Source: Blepharisma japonicum (taxonomy: Eukaryota; Ciliophora; Heterotrichea; Heterotrichida; Blepharismidae). Taken from it: DNA of 64,000 nucleotides. Under the pieces are notes generated by a model. That model ran no database searches. It worked only from the letters and a program-made list of their open reading frames with translations, and was not told the origin of the DNA. Positions 55,435 to 64,000 of the stretch are shown one piece after another. Where the stretch lies: positions 248,001 through 312,000 of the forward strand of contig CATKHK010000029.1 of NCBI GenBank assembly GCA_949751835.1. Direction: 5' to 3'. How positions within the stretch are numbered: the first letter of the stretch is position 1; every line of letters starts with the position of its first letter. Made by a program: the position numbers and the translations under genes.

Positions 55435-56009
55435 ATTGATAGTTTTATTATTGATTTATAAAGAGCAGGGAATAATTTTGTCAGATTTAGTTTAGAATGA
55501 TAAACTGGGAATATGCATTGAAAACTTAAACGGAACAGATGATTTCAATAGAATTTTAGAGGTATTTTATTAACTTTATAAATTTATATTCAAATAGTAT
55601 GGCTAGCAATGCCATAATCGTGCTTATCATGCTAAAATTAACAAAAGATTTTTAATTATGCTTAAAGTTTAAGGAAAGATTTACTTTTATTTATTAAAAG
55701 AAAGTGGTTTAAGTCGCTTTTCTTATTTTATTGTGCTATATTTTTCTAGCAAGTTATAATAATAATTAATTTATTTCATTGGAAATAAATATTCTCAATA
55801 TTCTTTACATCAATGTGACACTTTTACATCAGAAACCCATGATTTATAATTAAGAATCTTTTTCTTTTTGTGTTATTATAATTTTAATATATATATAATG
55901 CTCGCATTATTTTATTTAGACTACCTAAAACAATATTTTATTAGCCAACAAATTCAGCCATATAAAATACTTTTCTAATGCTCAACAAAAAGAGTATGAT
56001 CAATAAACT
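55435..56009. other. Divergent AT-rich spacer
   Basis: Promoter region for the unknown minus-strand protein and the kinase. No further feature seen. Confidence 0.5.
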
Positions 56010-56960
56010 ATGGAAACTGAAGCACCTCAAGAAGAAGTAAAGCTCAAGCGTATAAGATCCCTACCATCACCAGAAAAATCAGTTCAAGCAAACCATTGCA
56101 TATGCGTGACTTCTGCAGAAGGAAAAACTATCTTAAATCCTAGATATGAAATTCTCAACACAATCTATGATCAGCCTGCAAGTCCTTCAAGAGTTCTGCT
56201 AGTTAAAGATACTGAAACAGACTCTTTGGTCATCTTAAAACAGCTATTAAAGTGTAAAATATTGTCCCAGGCTCAACGAGTATCTGCAGTGAGGGAAATT
56301 GAAATTCATCAATCTGTTAGCCATTTGAATATAGTGACATTTTACGATTCAGGAGAAACAGAAGAGGCTTATAATATGCTGCTAGAATATCTTCCAGGCT
56401 ACACCTATTTCACAGATAAAATAGAAGTAAACAACAAGCCTTTCAATTTAAAACCTGATGGTGGTGTTCAGAAATTAAAAAGTTTTTCATATGACGTCAT
56501 TCAAGGTTTAGAATATTTGCACTCGCAAGGAATAATTCATTTAGATTTAAAGCCAGGAAACCTTTTATTATATACAGATGTAGATGAGAATGAATACCCA
56601 TTAGTCAAAATATGTGACTTTGGCCTCAGCAGAAGAACAGATGCAGCTGGATACGCCATCATCGAAAAGAAATGTGGGACTGATAAATATGTTCCACCCG
56701 AAGTAACTGATGGCGCAAGGATTTCTGCTGCTGCTGACATATGAAGTTTAGGCTTACTGCTGCATAATTTAGCAGTTGGATATACACCTCATGCTATGAA
56801 GTGGTCACCAGGAAAACCTATTCCTTTTCATAATAGACATTGGCGAAAGTATGAAGGGACAGGATTGAAAGAATTTATTGAAGCTTGTTTGAGGCTGAAT
56901 CCAGAAGAACGAATTGCTTCAAGAGATGCACTTTTGCATCCTTGACTTAGCTTTAATTAG
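56010..56960 (+). CDS. Divergent Ser/Thr protein kinase
   Basis: 316 aa; TGA 56742 is the invariant Trp of subdomain IX (ADIWSLGLLL) and TGA 56943 is in the final HPWL. The glycine-rich loop is degenerate (no GxGxxG), Lys in VILKQL, Glu in VREIEIHQ, catalytic loop HLDLKPGN (about 177-184) with Leu for Arg, then KICDFGLS and a PPEV activation-segment end. Asp, Lys, Asn and DFG are intact, so catalysis is possible. HLD rather than HRD makes it RD-negative, arguing against activation-loop phosphorylation control. Single domain, no regulatory region. Subfamily not assignable. Confidence 0.88.
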
Positions 56961-57246
56961 TAGTGTAACTCAAGATAAATAGTTGGGTTTCTCTTTTAGA
57001 TGTAAAATAAATTATAAGTGATAAGAAAACATTATTCTTCTTTATATTTCATTAGTTGGAAGTTATTTTCGAGTTCCAAATGTTTTAACACCTTGCTGAG
57101 ACCGTCAAAAGGTTTAAAAGGCTAAAGATCATAATTTTTTTGTCAAAGCTTGCTTGCTTTCAAGTTCAAAACTGAAATCTTTCAATTTAGTCTAACTTGT
57201 GTGAACTTTGAGTGCTTGAAAAATATAATCGCTATTTATAATTAAA

Positions 57247-58105
57247 ATGGTCCTGATTCATATTAAGAAAACTGATCTCAACCAATTTATCTATGAAGCG
57301 ACCCGAGGGACTCCTATTGCCCAGCTCATTCAAGATATCGTAGAGAGTAAGAGTCCATTAGGTTAACAACTTAAGAGTAAAAGTAGATCGAGCTGCACAT
57401 TTCATTGAAGAACTCGTAAAAGCGGGACCACTTAAACCTGAAGAATCCAGAGGTTTAGCAGAAGGCGAAAACTCCACAGAGCCAGACATGCCTGGACACA
57501 GATTCTGTGTTGATGAAAACCATTATCGAACTGGCTGGTGTGTTCCAGAAGACCTTGGAATAAGAATTTTCGAAACAACTCAAGCCGCCAAAAGATTAAT
57601 CCATAAAACTAACGCTGAAAGGAGAATCCCACTGACAAGGTATCAGCTACTAGAAGCTTTAGATTTAATGAAAGGGGCTGTAATGATGGCCTATCCAGCT
57701 TATCATGGACTTCCACCATGGGAGCCTGCAATGTTGGTACTCGAAAGTCCTGATATTAAAGAACTTGCACAAGGGGAAGATATTTTTGAAGCAGAAACCT
57801 CATCAATTTGGTTCGCTGGGAAAGAAATGATGAGAGGAAAAGATTTAGGATTTTATGTAAAAGGAAGCGAAAACACAAAAATTATCGCTAAAATACAAAA
57901 GCAAGGGCAGGGAGCACCAGCGAGGGAGCCTGTAGTGGATGCAGATACCCAGAAAAATATGATTGCATTTTATCATAAAAAGCAGGAAGAAGCGAAAAAG
58001 CTGATGTCAGTAGACGAAGATGAATATTTAAATTCTGCTTGGGCTGATCCAAAGAATTTAAAGAGACAATTGAATGGGACAGGAGATGTGAGGTGGAGGA
58101 TGTAG
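57247..58105 (+). CDS. CFAP298: CFAP298 (C21orf59/Kurly) axonemal dynein assembly factor
   Basis: 278 aa from two exons (57247-57339, 57362-58105). Starts MVLIHIKKTDLNQFIYEA, as in animal CFAP298 (MVLLHVKRGD...). The strongest block is KIIAKIQKQGQGAPAREP, nearly identical to the animal KIIAKIQQRGQGAPAREP, and the C-terminus has SAWADPKNLKRQLNG (animal SPWADNTALKRHFHG). Length matches (about 290 in animals). CFAP298 is a cytoplasmic factor for outer dynein arm assembly and planar polarity of cilia. Stop TAG; all Trp codons TGG. The exon join requires an unusual 22-nt intron. Confidence 0.95.
57340..57361 (+). other. Putative 22-nt intron (unusual length)
   Basis: It runs from GTAGAG to CCATTAG on a codon boundary. 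Removing all 22 nt restores the CFAP298 frame (QDI joined to VNNLRVK). A nested 15-nt GTAAGAGTCCATTAG within it would also look like a normal intron but leaves an in-frame TAA, so the longer one must be used unless the gene is mis-spliced on purpose. Confidence 0.65.
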
Positions 58106-58723
58106 GCTATAATAAAATTAGAATAAATATTATTTGAAGCAAGACAAACGCATAAATATAATCTTTTTTAGTAGATCTTACTAGGCTTTATATGTCAAAT
58201 CACTTCAGCTGCTAATGCCAAGCTGATGAATTAAAATTTTACATATGGAAGTAAATAATAAATTTATACAAACATAATTTAAAAGTGATTGGATTCTATC
58301 AATATGATTTAAACCAGATAGAAATGTGTAAAATGATTGGCAAACTTAGTTTTATTTTATATGATGAAAAATAATATACTTGTAACTGGCCAAATGCGTC
58401 ACTGCCTAAAAGTCAGGTAATCAATAGTAAATATCATTATCTAAAATTTACAAACGCCTGAAGTCATATCAAAAATGCTTCTTTAAAAAATATAAAAATG
58501 CACTGAAAGAGCATAAAATCGGAAACGATTAAAATAGAAAAAAATATTTTTCTTCCAGCCAGTTCTGTTAAAAATTATAATTAGTTCCTAGCCCTTCTAT
58601 ATTTTCTAAAAAATATCGCACGCTGAGTTTATTTTTACCCTTCTTTATAAATCAGTTGGCATATGGGAGTTTCCATATCTCAAAATCACGAATATAAATA
58701 TTTGGCTTTAATCTATAATATCA
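58106..58723. other. AT-rich spacer
   Basis: Between CFAP298 and the cyclase fusion. A short ATG frame at 58663 (MGVSISQN...) is out of frame with the cyclase gene and ends early; no splice combination joins it. Otherwise nothing. Confidence 0.5.
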
Positions 58724-61700
58724 ATGTCATTGAGTTCAAATCTAGATCCAGATAAAAAGAAAAACGAAAACTGAAGATATATCCATCTCCTTGGAAACTT
58801 CAAAAATCCAAATAAAGGTTACCAAAAAAACCAAATAACAACATATCGATATACATTCCTAAATTTCTTTCCAAAAAATATCTGCGAGCAATTTCGAAAT
58901 TATGCTTATTACTGATATTTAATAGACCCAATTTCGCATCTAATTGAAAATTCTAATTCTTATGATTGAACATCACTACTGCCTATAGCCCTGCTTTTAA
59001 TTTTTACTTGAATGTTTGATGCTTATAGAGATGTAAGAAATCATAAAAATGATAAGATAGTAAATGAAAAAATATTTGAAATATGAGATGGGCAACAATT
59101 TAGGCAGACAAAAAGTGAAAATATATGTGTAGGAGATATAATTTTACTGAATGAGAACGATTATGCACCAGCAGATCTTCTTATTATCTGCATTGGAGAA
59201 AATGAGAAAGAGTGCTACGTTGAAAGGTCTGGGGTTATTGGAGGCACAGATATTAAAGTAAAGAAACCGATCAAGGATATTCAAAGGCTATTTGATACCA
59301 TAGATATTGATGAAGCATCAACAGTTTTAGGCCGCATACATGGAAAAATAAAAATCCCAGATTCTTCATCCAAAGATATAAAAGGAACTTTTAAGATGAG
59401 TATAAACCCAAATCATACAGAAATAAGCTCTGAGAATTTTATTCAACAGTGATCTTATATAATTGAGACTTCATGGATTTTAGGAGTTGTAATATACACA
59501 GGAAATGAAACTTCTGTATCAGTATCGTTGAGAGAAAAATATAGAATTTCTACTATAGAAAAACAACTGAATATATGAGTTTTGTGGATTGGTTCCATAT
59601 ATTTCTGTTTTGTTATTGCATCATTTTTAGTTAATTTACTTATATTTGGTACAAAGTACGATGATAACTCTCGATCTTTGTTTCTGACAATAACTTTTGT
59701 TCTGAACAGGCATGTCCCTATATGTTTATATGTGATTTTGCCTATTATTCGGTTTATCCAAATTTGGAGACTCTCAAAAAACTACCCTGGTATTACTTTT
59801 CACACAAGTAAAGCTATTGACGAACTAGGTCAAGTTGAATATATTTTAACAGACCGTTCTGGAACTATTACAAAAAATAAATTGATGATATCATCTTGCA
59901 TGGTAAATGACACAGTTTATATTAATAATAAAACTCAATTGCCTGATCCAAAAACAGATACATCACCGTTTCATACAGGAAATTTTCTTATTGATAGTGC
60001 AAATCGTAGAATATCAAATGAAAATTTATCTTTTCATGCCTTGAAAAATGAATTGATTGGCTCCCAAAACAGGAGAGGAGATGTTTACAATTTTATTATG
60101 TGCATGGCAATTTGCAATCAATTTTTTCCGAAAATTTCTGGGAAATGCATATCGATATCTGCAGACGATAGAACTCTTGTAGAGACTGCTGGACAATTAG
60201 GGATTCAATTAATAAGCAGAACACATAAAGAATGCCTCGTTAATATCTTAGGGAATATAAAAGAATTAGATATTATTGCATATAAGCCATTCTCAGCAAA
60301 AAATAAGAAAAACCGAATTATTGTATTTGATGAAAATACCAAAGAAACTGTTTTATATGTAAAAGGCACAAAAGAATCAATGAATGATTTATTTGATTTG
60401 TCGAGCGAAGACAAGCTTAATATTGAAGAAAATCTATATACCTTTAATCTTTTAGGGAAAAGATTGATATTTATGGGCTACAAAGTTCTGACTGAAAAAG
60501 AGATTAAGTATTTCACTTTTGCTTATAAAAATGCTAAAAGGTCACCAGTAAACAGCGAAGGAAGAATTGAAAGCATTTTTGAATCACTGGAACAAAAATT
60601 AAAATTTCTGGGCTGCATTACAATAGAAGATAAAATTTCTAAAAAAACAAAAAATGCCGTATCAGTTTTAACTCAAGCTGGGATAAAATTTTGGCTTATG
60701 AGTGGTGATGATGAAGAAATTACACTTACAACTGCGATTTCTGCAAATATGTTTGATCTCAATGCTAGTATAGCAAGGTTAACATCTTATTCTTCTCATC
60801 TCGAGTGCCATATGGATATGATTGAGCATGTAAAAAGATTTATTTTGCATATTGGCGAAGACATGACTGATATAAACCCTTTATCAATTCCAAAAGAATT
60901 CGGAAAAGCTCCCTTGCATTCTTCTCAAAAGCTTTTAAGCGTCCCAAATCTATCAGATATTGACCAAAATTGAACCCCGAAGCTATCTGGGATTATTGAA
61001 AAAAAGAATATAGGAAGAGAAAAATCAACAGTCAATAATATTCATCCTTTTTTAGCTCAGCTAACTACAATAAATTTATCTTCACCTCTAACTATGACTT
61101 TTAACCCTGAATCTGTATTTTTTGTATTGTCTGTTGATGCGCGAAGTATTACTCATGAGCTTGGCTCAGAAGAAAATAGAAAATTATTTTGTGCATTGCT
61201 AAGTGCTGCCAATTGTGTATGCTTCCATTCACTTTTACCAGGACATAAAAGAAAAATAGCATCATTATTGAAAAATAATTTTTCGTATAAGCCTACTTTT
61301 TTAACTATTGGAGATGGCGCAGGAGATGTGGGAATGATTAAAAAAGGTCATGTTGGAATAGGAATTGAAGGAAAAAGATGAGGATTTGCAGCAGATGCAG
61401 GAGATATTGCAATTAAGGACTTTTCACAAATAAAAGATCTGATTTTATTTGAAGGGCATTGAAATTATGTAAAAATTTCGAATGTTATTTTGATATATTT
61501 ATTTTCAAGCTTTATGCATACTTATATCATATTTTTCTATACTTTGGTGAAAGTGACAGGTGGAAATGCAATATTTAGCATTGGAATGACATGGTATTAT
61601 TATGGATTTTTGACAGCAATTCCTTTAATTATAATTGGAGTTTTTGATGAAGATGTAGAAGCTCATCAAATTGCAAAGTTTCCTGAAATTCATAATGTTG

Positions 61701-64000
61701 GACTTCATAAACTTATTCTTACTAGCAAAAAGCTGATTCTTATTGCTGTAAAAGCTCTAATCCAATCATTACTAATTTTTTATATGGTACTTTATTCCGG
61801 AATATTAAATAATGATGGATACACTGAAAATAGTGCATATATGTCCTTAGTAATGTATATATCACTATACGGTTCATTTCTTGCATACTTGATATTGGAA
61901 ACCTACTCTTACAGCTTTATTAGCATAATTGGATATATTCTTTCTATTATCTCACTAATAGTATTTCTAGAAATAATGTCAGAAGTATCAAGCTCTCATA
62001 TGAATGGAAATTTAGAAATGGCTAACGTTTCTCCATTGCTTTTTTGCCAGTTTTTCTTTATTCCACTTATCTGCCTAATAGTAAACTATACAACAAAATG
62101 CTATGAAATAATGTTTTACCCAGGATTCATTGATTTTATTAGAAGTAAGTTTAACGGTAAATTATTTTTTGAAGCAAAATCCAGAATAGATTTGTTTAAT
62201 GGAAGACTTGACAAAGTCTACAAAGAAACCAAAAAATTTAGAAATACAAAGATAAAGAAGGAATTTACAATTAACAAATGAATTTTGAGATTTTGGGATG
62301 AGTCTACAGAAAAAGACTACCAAAATGAAAAAATTGAAGAAACACTGATTGTATATCGAGCATTTATCATGCACCGATTTATTGTAATTTTATCTATTTT
62401 CATCTATGTATGGTCTAATGAAAATGATGAAGCAGCCCTTGGTCCATTTTTTACTGCAGTTACTTTTATTTATTCTGGATTTGTCGCTTTATCTTTTATT
62501 ACACATTTCAAATTTCAAAGAAAAACAATTACATTATTAATGAATCTTTTTGATATCATTATGATCATAATCCACTCATTTGTTCTAGGATTTCAAATCC
62601 CCACCATATATCTAAGTTGACCTTCTGTAATTTTTATTGGTTCCTGTACAGATTGGATTACTACGGTATTTTCGTCTTTATCAGCCTCAGTATTAATATG
62701 CATTTCTGCTTATATCTACGTTTCCAATCTAAATGACCTTACGTCTACTGAAGCATTCATATCAGGGACAGAATTTACAATCATATATTTCGCAATATGA
62801 ATTTCTTCAGCCATAATTGGCTATTCAGTTGAAAGGTATAACAGAGAAAAATTCATTCTGCTAAAAAAAGTAGAAAATGAAGTAGAAAAATCCAAAAATG
62901 TTTTAGACTGTGTTTTGCCTGATTTTGTAAGAAAAAGAGTTAAAGATGGAGCAAGATATATCGCTGATGATCAAGGAACAGCCAGCGTACTATTTTGCGA
63001 TATTCACAATTTTGAAGATATAGTGGATGCATATCCTTTATATGAGCTTACTGCATTTTTAGATAATGTTTACAGACAATTTGATAACCTTTGTGAGATA
63101 ATCGGGGTTACTAAGGTGGAAACTGTAGGAAAAACTTATATGGCCTGTGCTGGTATTAAAGATAGTGAAGCCGAGCTGGATTGAATAATCCAGTCTGTCC
63201 CTCACGCAAGAAGAGCTGTAGAAATGGGTTTGGCGATTATTAAAGCAGCTGAAAAAATCAAATTAAAAAGCGGAGGATCTCTACAAGTAAAATTCGGCAT
63301 CCACAGTGGGCCTGTAACTGCTGGAGTTGTGGGATTTCATAAGCCTCAGTTTTCACTTGTTGGAGACACTGTTAATACTGCAAGCAGAATGTCCTCTACC
63401 ATTCAAGATCCAAATACAATTCAGATCTCTGAAGAAACATATAATAGTATAGAAGAAAAAGATGATTTTGCGTTTGCTAAGCACCAGGTTGAAGCAAAAG
63501 GGAAAGGCTTTATTAATGCATATACAGTTAGAGAAAGTGAATTAATGGATTCACCTTTATTTAATTTTGGGGATCCTGATTTTGTAATAACAAATTCGAT
63601 GCATTCTGTTAGGAAAAGAACTATGGTAGAGCATGCATGAAGTCCTGAAAGAAGACCATCAGTTGCAACCGGAAAGGAGCCAAGAAGAAGGCATGCAACT
63701 GTCACAGGAGTTCGAAGAAAATCAATTGCATTATCTCATTTAGATGAAAAAATATCTCCTGATGCAAAGAAAATGCTCTCTTTAATTCCAGCAGACAGAA
63801 AAAGAAACTCAATTGTCATTACATCAGCAGGAAAACAATCAACTTTAAATTCAGTAGAAAAAAGAAACTCATTATTTAATTCAGAAGCTCAAAAGCAGTC
63901 CATTATGACAACACTTGGAATTCATGATCAATCTCTCTTATATAAAAGAAGAAATACTGACAAAATTGATCCTATAAAATTTCATCCTTTTTCATGTCGC
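58724..64000 (+). CDS. P4-ATPase-like / purine nucleotide cyclase fusion (3' truncated by window)
   Basis: 1759 codons visible, many TGA Trp; the 3' end lies outside. The N-terminal flippase-like part has the ITTYRYTFLNFFPKNICEQF opening, GDIILL and PADLL, but DGET is IGGTD (about 173), DKTGT is DRSGTIT (Asp about 377), and GDGxNDxxMI is GDGAGDVGMI (about 863). About ten TMs then lead to a six-TM bundle (about 1210-1390). A class III cyclase domain follows (about 1400-1620): FCDIHNF (metal Asp about 1426), KVETVGK (Glu about 1466, Lys about 1470 where the second metal Asp should be), and VNTASRM. This is the known alveolate guanylyl cyclase architecture (ATPase, M1, C1, M2, C2); the second cyclase would lie beyond the edge. 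Confidence 0.9.

Noticed and set aside
58663-58756. Myristoylation-like start MGVSISQN for the cyclase gene
   Set aside because: It is out of frame with the cyclase gene and no GT-AG interval of the right length joins it to the frame beginning at 58724.
1-64000. tRNA, rRNA, CRISPR array, telomeric repeat or intact transposon
   Set aside because: None recognised on reading; small RNAs in AT-rich spacers cannot be excluded without a covariance search.

Overview
This window looks like macronuclear DNA of a heterotrich ciliate, most like Blepharisma. Three observations support this. (1) TGA is read as tryptophan throughout: it falls at invariant Trp positions, such as the MORN Y-x-G-x-W repeat and the kinase D-x-W-S-x-G motif. 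Every gene ends in TAA or TAG and none needs TGA as a stop. (2) Introns are tiny: four are exactly 15 nt (GT...TAG) and one appears to be 22 nt. (3) Spacers are very AT-rich and genes are densely packed, with divergent ATGs as close as 11 bp and convergent stops 1 bp apart. The species is inferred from code plus intron length, not from a marker gene. Coordinates below are therefore rebuilt across TGA codons and introns, and ATG is required as start.

Layout. 1-11.6 kb: the C-terminus of an ATG2 lipid-transfer protein, a two-TM receptor-like protein with a TPR tail, a SERBP1/Stm1-like ribosome-associated protein, a secreted acid sphingomyelinase, a large unknown protein, an LSM14/Scd6 mRNP protein, and small CX9C and membrane proteins. 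11.6-20 kb: a TMEM94/ERMA-type P-type ATPase-like protein divergent (11 bp) from an N-myristoylated IQ/MORN protein, then two kelch-type proteins. 20-27 kb: a tandem pair of giant CD36-like membrane proteins. 27-36.7 kb: Alba, a mitochondrial RAP-type protein, a coiled-coil protein, a decayed coding relic, RACK1, the proteasome lid subunit RPN5, a zinc-finger protein and a DsbA-like secreted protein. 37-42.3 kb: a fused fatty acyl-CoA reductase/DHAP acyltransferase (ether-lipid initiation), a complex I NDUFA8-type subunit and a CTD-interacting-domain protein. 42.9-49.9 kb: three tandem B-box/MORN paralogues with an ING-type PHD protein on the opposite strand between the first and second. 50-64 kb: an IQ protein, a DHHC palmitoyltransferase divergent from a tiny CaaX-box protein, an unknown protein, a divergent protein kinase, the axonemal assembly factor CFAP298, and a P4-ATPase/purine cyclase fusion that runs off the right edge.

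Most genes are single-copy eukaryotic housekeeping functions (autophagy, lipid metabolism, translation, proteasome, mitochondria, cilia). They are interspersed with ciliate-expanded membrane and scaffold families (MORN, kelch, CD36-like, myristoylated or palmitoylated proteins) that suit cortex and cilia. There are no operons, bacterial elements, CRISPR arrays, rRNAs, confident tRNAs or intact transposons. In-frame 15-nt introns without a stop could have been missed.
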